This document shows, piece after piece, positions 1 through 6,830 of a DNA stretch of 38,597 nucleotides. Origin of the DNA: DAOOVD01 sp035369845 (GTDB lineage Bacteria; Bacillota; Desulfotomaculia; Desulfotomaculales; Pelotomaculaceae); the NCBI GenBank assembly GCA_035369845.1, contig DAOOVD010000022.1, forward strand, positions 1-38,597. The letters run 5' to 3'. A program made the translations under genes and the position numbers. Below the pieces are notes generated by a model that saw only the letters and a program-made list of their open reading frames with translations, was not told the DNA's origin and ran no database searches. Position 1 is the first letter of the stretch. Every line of letters begins with the position of its first letter.

Positions 1-107
1 AAGTCCGCCGCCGCCGCGAAGAGGCCCGACGACTGCGTGATGAGGCTGAAGCGGACTGGCGAGCGGCCAAGCTTTGGTTTGAAGAACAGCTTTTAGGAAA
101 GGAATAG
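1..107 (+). CDS. C-terminal fragment of an unidentified protein (5' end outside window)
   Basis: An open frame enters from the left edge (codons in phase from base 3) and ends at TAG 105-107, five bases before the next start. The 34 visible residues are rich in Arg, Glu and Ala and end in LWFEEQLLGKE, a probable helix. The tight spacing to the RNase H-like gene suggests one operon. The family cannot be named from so little sequence. Confidence 0.5.
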   Translation, partial: VRRRREEARRLRDEAEADWRAAKLWFEEQLLGKE

Positions 108-112
108 CAACG

Positions 113-898
113 ATGCCTAAAAAGAATAAAACTATTTTCCAGGTAATGATAAACACTGATGGCGCCTGCGCCGGCAATCCCGGCCTGATGGGTATCGGCG
201 GTGTAATCCGCCAGAACTATCCCGAAGAGAAAGCCTTGACCTTTTCCGAGCCGGCGGGATTAGGCACCAACAACGAAGCCGAATACCTGGCAGTTATAAA
301 AGCGCTGGAAATGACTTTGCCGTTGCAGCCCGAATCGGTAATCGTCAAGTCCGATTCCCAGTTGGTCATATGCCAGTTAACCGGCGCGTACCGCATCAAC
401 TATCCCCACCTGGCCAGGCTACACGGGAAGGTGAAATCGCTGGCAAAACAATTCCCGGGGGAAGTGAAGTTCGCCTGGGTTCCCAGGGAGCAGAACAAGC
501 AGGCCGATGCGCTTGCTTCCAAGGCAGCCGGAATGCCGCAGGCCGTGATAAGAGGAGACAAGGTAATTGCCTGGCGCAGCGACTATGTGCCTGACAAGCA
601 GCAAATTGCGAACTTGCCCATGACAAAACCCGAGTGCCGCAGGGGGTTAGACAAACTCCTCAACCTGGGCGAAAAAGCGAGATTTCGCGATTTTGCCGGG
701 CTCAAAACCGGTGGTTTAGATGGTTACAGCAAGGCAAAAGTAGAAAAATTAACCGAGTATGCGGGGGTAAGGTTTGGCGTCGAATCAGTTGAATGGCTGG
801 AAGAAGCCGCAGGCGGCTTTGGCGGTGACTACGGCAAGGCGGCCCTTCGATGGGTGGCGCGTGGGCTGCCGCCGGACTTGGTAAAATCAAGTGATTGA
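113..898 (+). CDS. RNase HI-like protein with C-terminal extension
   Basis: The first ~140 residues are an RNase H fold of the RVT_3/RNase HI type, which cuts the RNA strand of RNA-DNA hybrids. Visible motifs are TDGACAGNPG with Asp16, TNNEAEY with Glu57, KSDSQLV with Asp81 and NKQADALAS with Asp132, so the acidic catalytic set looks complete. The remaining ~120 residues form an extension I do not recognise; it is basic in the middle and ends in a helical stretch. The family is usually ~150 residues, so this is a two-part protein. The ATG follows GGAAAGGAATAG. It could process hybrids during replication or transfer of the element. The RNase H call is secure; the role is inferred. Confidence 0.85.
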   Translation: MPKKNKTIFQVMINTDGACAGNPGLMGIGGVIRQNYPEEKALTFSEPAGLGTNNEAEYLAVIKALEMTLPLQPESVIVKSDSQLVICQLTGAYRINYPHLARLHGKVKSLAKQFPGEVKFAWVPREQNKQADALASKAAGMPQAVIRGDKVIAWRSDYVPDKQQIANLPMTKPECRRGLDKLLNLGEKARFRDFAGLKTGGLDGYSKAKVEKLTEYAGVRFGVESVEWLEEAAGGFGGDYGKAALRWVARGLPPDLVKSSD

Positions 899-906
899 GA
901 CTTACA

Positions 907-1060
907 ATGAATCGCAAAGCAGCACGCGAAATTGTTAGAAAAAAAGCAAGGGGAGTAGATTAACAAAGATGTTGTTGTTCTTTTCTTTAAAGACGATGAT
1001 GGTCGTTATCGCCTGCCAGTAATTCAAAAAGAAGCAAGAATCAATTATCGAGGAGATTAA
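907..1060 (+). pseudogene. Small frameshifted ORF (remnant)
   Basis: ATG at 907 opens an 18-codon reading (MNRKAAREIVRKKARGVD) that stops at TAA 961-963. Shifting frame just before that stop gives a continuous, protein-like reading (DVVVLFFKDDDGRYRLPV and onward) to TAA 1058-1060. The joined product would be ~50 residues. This looks like a small gene broken by a single indel, or two unrelated short frames. No family is recognised. Confidence 0.3.
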
Positions 1061-1072
1061 GAAACGAGAAGT

Positions 1073-1189
1073 ATGAGCGATTACAGGTTAATAACGGTTT
1101 CTGTCAGAATTAGGAGGGATATACGCTTCCATGATACAGAATGTTACGGTGTTGCAACTGGTCAATGGCCGTATATAATTACGTCGTAG
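1073..1189 (+). CDS. Possible 38-aa small ORF, unknown
   Basis: A short frame begins MSDYRLITVSVRIRRDI and ends at TAG 1187-1189. It lies in the otherwise gene-poor stretch 899-1313. It has no clear ribosome binding site and may be further debris of the broken gene before it. Nothing else is visible between here and the promoter at 1248. Confidence 0.2.
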   Translation: MSDYRLITVSVRIRRDIRFHDTECYGVATGQWPYIITS

Positions 1190-1247
1190 TGCTTTTGGAG
1201 GCTTATATAGCTTAACACGAAACAAAAATTATAATCCTTCCAAGAAA

Positions 1248-1276
1248 TTGACCTTTATGTTAAAATAATATATATG
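1248..1276 (+). promoter_or_regulatory. Predicted sigma-70-type promoter for the membrane-protein gene
   Basis: TTGACC (1248-1253) and TATATG (1271-1276) are separated by 17 bp in an AT-rich stretch. The next gene starts ~38 bp downstream, behind the ribosome binding site GGAAGGA. Confidence 0.5.
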
Positions 1277-1313
1277 TTATTGGTAATAATTACAATAATT
1301 GGAAGGATGCTAA

Positions 1314-1733
1314 ATGTTGTATCAATTTTATAAACAACTGAAAGAATTTAATTACGATGACATAATATTATTATTAAGCTTAATTTTATTTTTATCCTAT
1401 GTTATTAAAGTGTTTCGCATAAACAAGAAAATATTTGAAATAATTTGTTTAATTTCAGTTATATTATACGCTTTGATAGTATTTATTGTATTTTTCATTG
1501 TTCAAGATTCAAATTTTTTAGAATCACTTTTTCGAATATCAACTTTTATTATAACTATCTTAATCTTATATATATATGGACCCAAGAAAATTAAGGATGC
1601 CATAGAAAATTTTTTGTTTGCAGAAACTGATGAAAGTAATTGGTATAAAATCTTAAAAATGATCGTTTTCTTATCAGCAACTATAGTTATGATACTTAAA
1701 AAATACTTTTTAATTAACATAAAAGCAAATTAA
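1314..1733 (+). CDS. Small AT-rich multi-pass membrane protein, unknown
   Basis: The 139-residue product is dominated by hydrophobic stretches (LLSLILFLSYVIKVF; ICLISVILYALIVFIVFFIV; FIITILILYIYG; IVFLSATIVMIL), which suggests four transmembrane segments separated by Lys/Asn/Asp-rich loops. No catalytic motif is seen. The ATG follows GGAAGGATGCTAA. Its base composition is far more AT-rich than flanking genes, a sign of separate acquisition. It has its own predicted promoter and a terminator hairpin, so it behaves as a single-gene cargo unit. Small membrane ORFs of this kind can be immunity or abortive-infection factors, but nothing here proves that. Confidence 0.65.
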   Translation: MLYQFYKQLKEFNYDDIILLLSLILFLSYVIKVFRINKKIFEIICLISVILYALIVFIVFFIVQDSNFLESLFRISTFIITILILYIYGPKKIKDAIENFLFAETDESNWYKILKMIVFLSATIVMILKKYFLINIKAN

Positions 1734-1741
1734 TTATGAGA

Positions 1742-1771
1742 AAAGCCATCTTCTAACAGGAAGATGGCTTT
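1742..1771 (+). terminator. Terminator hairpin and group II intron target
   Basis: A perfect 12-bp stem, AAAGCCATCTTC (1742-1753) with GAAGATGGCTTT (1760-1771), has a 6-nt loop nine bases after the upstream stop codon. The intron begins four or five bases later, so the natural T-tract is interrupted. Class C group II introns are known to insert just behind such hairpins. Confidence 0.8.
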
Positions 1772-2187
1772 CTCTGTGTACGCCCAGCATGGGCGTCATC
1801 TCTAAGGTGAAAGTCCCGAACGGGGGCTGGCGAGCGCCTACCGTTAGCCAAAGGCAAGGGTGTCTGTCGCGAGGCGGAATCCGAAGGAAGCTGGAGGCAA
1901 ACGCTTGACCCGAGGTACACAAACCCAATTTGAGGCTGTTTCAGTCGGATGAGTTACCACGACATAACAAAGTCCAAAGCCGCCAAGGGCTGATGCAGTA
2001 GACTTGGGCGGGTATATGAGCGGAAAGATGACGTTCTTATCTGGGGAGGCCTGCAGGGTATGCCAAGTAGCTTGGTAACCGCCGTCGTAAGGCGGCGCTG
2101 AACCTGCAGGAGTCAGCCGGGGTCATAGTACGGCAGTAGGGGACGCCCGAACCCGGAAGGACCGAACTCAAAGGAGAGAGGAAACCG

Positions 2188-3600
2188 ATGCGTTCGCGCA
2201 AAGAGCAACGACAGCAGCCAACCTCAAACAAAGAGGGCTCACGGCAAAGAGTAGCGGTGAAGCCGCCAGGGTATGCCGGAGCGCCGAGTTCTTCGCCGGC
2301 ACAATTCGCCCCTTCCTCTCGCGCAGGCCAGAACGGCTTGCTGGAACAGATGCTGGCAAGGGATAACATGCTCCTTGCTTACAAGCGGGTTAAACACAAC
2401 GGCGGAGCTCCCGGCGTTGACGGAGTGACAGTAGAACAGCTACAAGCTCACTTAATTCAACACTGGGAAACAGTGAAAAACCAGCTCCTAACTGGAACCT
2501 ACCGGCCTATGCCCGTTAAACGGGTGGAGATCCCCAAACCCGGTGGCGGAATACGGCTTTTAGGTATTCCTACCGTATTGGACCGCTTAATCCAGCAGGC
2601 ACTTCTACAAGTGATGACCCCCATATTCGACCCCGACTTTTCACCGAACAGCTACGGCTTTCGGCCCGGTAAACGTGCCCACGATGCCGTTAGGCGGGCA
2701 CAGGAATACATCCAACAAGGATACCGCTGGGTAGTGGACATGGACCTGGAGAAATTCTTTGACCGCGTTAACCACGATATCCTCATGGCTAGAGTAGCCC
2801 GGAAAGTTAAAGACAAACATGTTCTAAAACTAATCCGTACCTACTTGAATGCCGGAATTATGGAACACGGGGTCACCAAGGAGACCGTAGAGGGTACTCC
2901 ACAGGGAGGCCCATTGAGTCCGCTTTTGGCGAACATACTTTTGGATGACTTGGACAAAGAACTCGCCAAACGGGGCCATCGGTTTGTGCGCTATGCCGAT
3001 GATGCTAACATCTTCGTTAAGAGCAGACGGGCCGGAGAAAGGGTTATGGCAACAGTCACACACTTTGTAGAAGGCAAGTTAAAACTAAAAGTAAATCGGG
3101 ACAAAAGTGCGGTGGACCGGCCTTGGAAACGTAAATTTCTAGGCTTCAGCTTCTTGTCAAACAAGCAGGCCACTATACGACTGGCCCCAAAGACATTAGA
3201 ACGCTTTAAAGACAAAGTGCGTGAGCTAACCTCCCGCACAAAACCGCTGCCAATGCTGGAGCGGATTGAACGACTAAACCGCTACCTCATGGGCTGGGTA
3301 GGCTATTTTTGCATTGCCTCCGCTAAAGGCCACTGTGAATCGCTGGATAGCTGGATTAGGCGTCGCCTGCGCATGTGCTTGTGGAAGCAATGGAAACGCG
3401 CCAAAACTCGGCTCAGGAAGTTACGTTCTTTAGGCGTTGTGGACTGGGCTGCTTTTATGATGGCCAACTCCCGTAAGGGGTGCTGGTGTATGTCCCGTAA
3501 CTTAAATAATGCCCTTGACACCTCCTATTGGAAGGCGCAAGGGCTGAAAAGTTTACTTGCTCGTTATCTGGAACTTCGTCAACCTTTGGGAACCGCCTAG
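2188..3600 (+). CDS. ltrA: Group II intron reverse transcriptase/maturase
   Basis: The 470-residue intron-encoded protein helps splice its intron and copies it into DNA target sites. In order: a basic N-terminal segment; RT domain with DMDLEKFFDRVNHD, GTPQGGPLSPLLANI and catalytic RYADD near residue 268; FLGFSF; and a maturase (X) domain with LMGWVGYF and RRRLRMCLWKQWKR. No HNH endonuclease motif follows the X domain, as in class C introns, which use replication forks or hairpins as targets. The ATG follows AAAGGAGAGGAAACCG. The stop codon TAG (3598-3600) lies within the first strand of domain V. The frame is intact, so the intron may be active. Confidence 0.93.
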   Translation: MRSRKEQRQQPTSNKEGSRQRVAVKPPGYAGAPSSSPAQFAPSSRAGQNGLLEQMLARDNMLLAYKRVKHNGGAPGVDGVTVEQLQAHLIQHWETVKNQLLTGTYRPMPVKRVEIPKPGGGIRLLGIPTVLDRLIQQALLQVMTPIFDPDFSPNSYGFRPGKRAHDAVRRAQEYIQQGYRWVVDMDLEKFFDRVNHDILMARVARKVKDKHVLKLIRTYLNAGIMEHGVTKETVEGTPQGGPLSPLLANILLDDLDKELAKRGHRFVRYADDANIFVKSRRAGERVMATVTHFVEGKLKLKVNRDKSAVDRPWKRKFLGFSFLSNKQATIRLAPKTLERFKDKVRELTSRTKPLPMLERIERLNRYLMGWVGYFCIASAKGHCESLDSWIRRRLRMCLWKQWKRAKTRLRKLRSLGVVDWAAFMMANSRKGCWCMSRNLNNALDTSYWKAQGLKSLLARYLELRQPLGTA

Positions 3601-3661
3601 TGCGGACCCGCATGCTAGGTGGTGTGAGAGGCCGGGGGCTAGCCGCCCCCTCCTACTCGAT
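3593..3661 (+). ncRNA. Group II intron domains V and VI
   Basis: Domain V folds from CCGCCTAG (3593-3600) with CTAGGTGG (3615-3622) around an inner TGCG/CGCA stem. Domain VI is a GGGGGC/GCCCCC stem whose 3' side CTACTCG carries the expected bulged branch-point A shortly before the intron end at about 3661. Confidence 0.7.
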
Positions 3662-3703
3662 TGCCTTATTTAGAATAACGGGGGAGTGCGAGGAGGCTTT
3701 AAT

Positions 3704-3724
3704 CCCCTCAATAAAATTGAGGGG
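3704..3724 (+). other. Perfect hairpin between intron and traG
   Basis: CCCCTCAAT (3704-3712) and ATTGAGGGG (3716-3724) form a 9-bp stem with a 3-nt loop. There is no T-tract, so it is not a plain terminator. It lies in the leader upstream of traG; its role is unknown. Confidence 0.5.
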
Positions 3725-3778
3725 TATTCTCGGCAGATATATAAGGGCCAACGCCAATCGAATGAGGAAATATCAGTA

Positions 3779-3810
3779 ACACCGGGCAGACAACCCGGTG
3801 TCTGTTTTTT
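3779..3810 (+). terminator. Rho-independent terminator upstream of traG
   Basis: ACACCGGG (3779-3786) pairs with CCCGGTGT (3794-3801), followed after CTG by a T6-7 run. It lies just before the traG ribosome binding site, so it ends upstream transcription or acts as an attenuator. Confidence 0.75.
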
Positions 3811-3839
3811 AAGGCAATTTCCTGGAGGTGAGTTTAACT

Positions 3840-5888
3840 GTGGAACTAAACAACAAACATATGCATCAACTTAAGCAGCAGAAAAACTGGATAGTTGACA
3901 AAACTGCTAGATACCTTGAAAAAGGGATTAAATTAAAACCCTTGCTTCCTCCGTTGAAGTGGGCTGGCATAGCCGTCGGGGCTTTCGTATTGGACGCGGC
4001 CCTGCTCGGAGGCATGTCGGCCGGGCTGGTAAATAGCGTCATCAAGGCAGTGTCGGTCTTCAAAGGGATGCCGCCGCCCGACATGCTAGGGCCGGGCTGG
4101 TATTTCACCCACCCTTTCAAAACATCGTGGATATTTTTGCGCCACACTTTAGGGGCGCCTATAAATGATGCCTCCGTGTATAACACCTGGGTGGGGCTGA
4201 ACATCTTTTTTGGGTTGAGCGCGGCAGTAGGCATGTATCTCAGGAAGCACATAAAAAAGAAGCGCACGGAAGCAGGCACCTCGGAATTTGTGGACCCCAG
4301 CGAAGCTAAAGACGTATTTTTATACAAATTCAGCCCTGGCATCATGTTCGGCGGGATAAAAAGCTGGAACAGCCTGAAGCCCGTCATACTCCGTCCCGGT
4401 GTCAGGAGCAACCTCAACGTGTCCGTGTTTGGGCCGCCCGGCAGCGGCAAATCAGCATCGTACATCAAGAATAACATTCTGCAAGCAGTGATGTCCGGCT
4501 GGTCCATAATCGTGACCGACCCCAAAGGCGAGATGGTTAAAGAGTTCGCCGTGTGGTTGGAGAAGCGCGGGTACGTCGTGAAGATATTCAACCTGAAGGA
4601 CATGCTCAATTCCGACCGCTGGAACCCCCTGAGCGCGGTAAAGGACGGCATATCCGCCCAGGATTTTTGCAAAGTGGTCATAGCCAACACATCCGCTCCT
4701 GCGAGAAAAGGCGGGGACGACGACTTCTGGGCCAACGCCGAGTTGAACCTTTTGAAAGCCCTGGTGTTATATATAGTCAAGGAGCTTCCCCCGCCGCAGA
4801 GGAACTTGGGGGAGTTGTACAGGATGCTGGCCAGCGGAGATTCCCGGCAGCTGGACAAGATGTTTTCTTTGTTGCCCAACGGCCATCCAGCCAGGCTTCC
4901 ATACAACCTTTTCTGCGAGACCACCGGCACTGTCCGCAGCGGCGTGATACTGGGCCTGGGCAACCGGCTTGGGGTGTTCCAGGAGAAGCTGGTGTGCGAG
5001 CTTACCTCTGTTTACGACGAAACCGGCATAAACCTGGCCCTTCCTGGTAAGAAAAAGTGCGCTTACTTCTGCGTACTGCCCGACAACAAGAGCACGTTCA
5101 ACTTTTTAGCGAGCCTGTTTTTCAGCTTCCTGTTCATGGACCTGATGGATTTAGCCGACAGAAACAAAGACAACAGACTAAACGTGCCTGTGAACTTCCT
5201 GCTGGACGAATTCTGCAACATTCCGGCCATACCCGAATTCACCAAGAAGCTGTCCACGATGCGTTCCAGGGGCATAGCCTGCTCGATTATATTCCAGAAC
5301 ATGCCCCAGCTGCAGCAAATGTACCCCAACAAACAATGGGAAGTCATACTTGGCGACTGCGACTACTGGCTGCTTTTGGGCGCAAAAGAGCTTGACACTT
5401 CGAAGTACATCAGTGAGATAATCGGTCCTACCACGATAGAAGAAGAGAAGGACACCCGGCCCAAAGGGCTTGACGGCTTGAGTCCCTTTAAGGGTAGTAT
5501 TAGCGTCAGCCCGAAGAAGCGGATGCTTTTGGATTCCTCTGAGGTGAGTCGTTTAAGTCCCGACGAAGCCCTGCTCAGGATAGCAGACGGGAGGACTCTG
5601 AAGATTCAAAAGATGTTTTACACGAAGCACCCGTTTGCGTCAGAGCTTGAGGAGCGCCACATAAACGAGTACATGCCGCCCTGGGCGGTGGAATATTTGA
5701 GGAAAGAGAGTCTGGCAGGACTGGCAGGTGCCGGTGGAGCAGTACCGTATAAACCGGTTTATTCACCAGGGGACGATACAGAAATAGCGGCAAGGGCAGG
5801 TGAGACTGAAAGCGGAGATGAAAACGCCGGGACGGAAAAAAGAGAGCCTGCCCGGGAAAATGTCGGCAGAGACTTGTTTTGGGGGTAA
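3840..5888 (+). CDS. traG: VirD4/TraG-type conjugal coupling protein (T4CP)
   Basis: This ~682-residue membrane ATPase family links the relaxosome to a type IV secretion channel and drives DNA into it. Two N-terminal membrane segments are visible (GIAVGAFVLDAALLGGMS; TWVGLNIFFGLSAAVGMYL). Walker A is GPPGSGKS at ~198-205 and Walker B is NFLLDEF with Asp ~456, followed by TMRSRGIACSIIFQN, typical of TraG/VirD4. The tail is Gly/Glu-rich and acidic. The GTG at 3840 is preferred because GGAGGTGAG lies 7 bases upstream; an earlier in-frame GTG at 3828 lies inside that site. No relaxase or other T4SS gene lies nearby in the window, so the rest of the transfer module must be further upstream or elsewhere. 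Confidence 0.92.
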   Translation: MELNNKHMHQLKQQKNWIVDKTARYLEKGIKLKPLLPPLKWAGIAVGAFVLDAALLGGMSAGLVNSVIKAVSVFKGMPPPDMLGPGWYFTHPFKTSWIFLRHTLGAPINDASVYNTWVGLNIFFGLSAAVGMYLRKHIKKKRTEAGTSEFVDPSEAKDVFLYKFSPGIMFGGIKSWNSLKPVILRPGVRSNLNVSVFGPPGSGKSASYIKNNILQAVMSGWSIIVTDPKGEMVKEFAVWLEKRGYVVKIFNLKDMLNSDRWNPLSAVKDGISAQDFCKVVIANTSAPARKGGDDDFWANAELNLLKALVLYIVKELPPPQRNLGELYRMLASGDSRQLDKMFSLLPNGHPARLPYNLFCETTGTVRSGVILGLGNRLGVFQEKLVCELTSVYDETGINLALPGKKKCAYFCVLPDNKSTFNFLASLFFSFLFMDLMDLADRNKDNRLNVPVNFLLDEFCNIPAIPEFTKKLSTMRSRGIACSIIFQNMPQLQQMYPNKQWEVILGDCDYWLLLGAKELDTSKYISEIIGPTTIEEEKDTRPKGLDGLSPFKGSISVSPKKRMLLDSSEVSRLSPDEALLRIADGRTLKIQKMFYTKHPFASELEERHINEYMPPWAVEYLRKESLAGLAGAGGAVPYKPVYSPGDDTEIAARAGETESGDENAGTEKREPARENVGRDLFWG

Positions 5889-6045
5889 AAACCGGCGCGG
5901 CCTGTCTTTCACGATTCGCTATCACCCGGGACGACGGTTGGATCGGTGGGAGGTGTCGTTCATCTTGAAGCGCCTTGCCATCGCGCCGGAAGAGTTTTTG
6001 TTTTGGTGCTACGGAAACAAAACCGTCAAAAAGGAGAATTTGTTG

Positions 6046-6621
6046 GTGAAAAAATACCAAATCATCTATGCTGATCCGCCATGGTCTTACCGCGACAAAG
6101 CCAGAGCTGGAAAGCGTGGTGCGGAATACAAATATCCTTGCATGTCGGTTGAGCAGATCAAGGCGTTGCCTGTCAACGCCTTGGCTGCAGCCGATTGCGC
6201 TTTGTTTTTATGGGTCACGTTCCCAATGCTGTCCGAAGGTTTGGAAGTGATCCAGGCCTGGGGTTTTATTTACAAAACCGTGGCTTTTACCTGGGTTAAG
6301 ACCACCCGGAACGGTAAGTTGTTCTGGGGTATGGGCAACTGGACCAGGAGCAACGCAGAAGTTTGCTTGCTGGGTGTGAAGGGGCACCCGACCAGGATCA
6401 GCACCGCTGTCCATTCGGTGATCATGGCCACGGTAAGGGAACACTCCCAAAAGCCGGACGAAACCAGGGGCAGGATCGTTCAGTTGATGGGAGACTTGCC
6501 CCGCATCGAGCTGTTCGCCAGGAAGAAGGTGCCGGGTTGGGATGCAATAGGAAACGATATAGACGGTAGGGATATAAAATGCCTGTTGGCCGAGGCTATC
6601 AGGCGGGAACAACAGGCATAA
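6046..6621 (+). CDS. MT-A70 family DNA N6-adenine methyltransferase
   Basis: The catalytic motif DPPW occurs at residues 10-13 (YADPPWSY). It is followed by LFLWVTFPML, the FTWVK segment and the C-terminal KPDETRGRIVQLM and PRIELFAR motifs, a complete MT-A70 domain of 191 residues. Such phage and plasmid enzymes methylate adenine in DNA and can protect the element from host restriction. GTG 6046 sits 10 bases after AAAAAGGAG; TTG at 6040 or 6043 is also possible. The frame stays open upstream into the end of traG, and that part reads as plausible protein (DRWEVSFILKRLAIAPEEF), so a longer form starting near ATG 5860 cannot be excluded. No cognate restriction gene is seen. Confidence 0.88.
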   Translation: MKKYQIIYADPPWSYRDKARAGKRGAEYKYPCMSVEQIKALPVNALAAADCALFLWVTFPMLSEGLEVIQAWGFIYKTVAFTWVKTTRNGKLFWGMGNWTRSNAEVCLLGVKGHPTRISTAVHSVIMATVREHSQKPDETRGRIVQLMGDLPRIELFARKKVPGWDAIGNDIDGRDIKCLLAEAIRREQQA

Positions 6622-6645
6622 GGGCGGCGGGCAGTACCACTTCGT

Positions 6646-6804
6646 ATGAAAGATTTTCTCCTGCAGGAAATAGGATATTTTTAGGATTATCTCTGCAAAG
6701 ACTACGATGCTATGTCATTTTGGCGTGCGCTTCAAAGAATCGGAAACATGTTTCAAAACAAAAAATCCAGGAAAGGTAGAAAGAGTTACAACTTTCCAGT
6801 TTAG
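6646..6804 (+). CDS. Small ORF interrupted by an in-frame TAG
   Basis: ATG 6646 starts MKDFLLQEIGYF, then TAG at 6682-6684, then the same frame continues DYLCKDYDAMSFWRALQRIG and on to a stop at 6802-6804. Read through, it is ~52 residues. It lies between the methyltransferase and helicase genes. It could be a nonsense-broken gene, a suppressed amber, or a shorter ORF from ATG 6712. No clear ribosome binding site is present. Confidence 0.3.
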
Positions 6805-6830
6805 AAAACAGGTCAAAGAGGTTACAGAAA

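Larger units (their letters stand above)
1776..3661 (+). mobile_element. Group II intron, class C-like, with maturase/RT
   Basis: The 5' boundary GTGTA fits the group II GUGYG consensus and is followed by a structured domain I region (GGTGAAAGTCCCGAAC and onward). One ORF encodes a reverse transcriptase/maturase without an HNH endonuclease domain. The 3' end carries domains V and VI and closes with CTACTCGAT. Insertion directly behind a terminator stem-loop and the lack of an endonuclease are both class C hallmarks. It sits in the sense orientation after the membrane-protein gene. Exact ends are inferred from consensus and could shift by a few bases. Confidence 0.8.

Noticed and set aside
3828..3839. 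Earlier GTG start for traG
   Set aside because: It lies within the ribosome binding site that serves GTG 3840.
3866..4963. A 365-codon minus-strand frame inside traG
   Set aside because: It is a shadow of the plus-strand gene; it has no recognisable motifs, while traG has all T4CP motifs.
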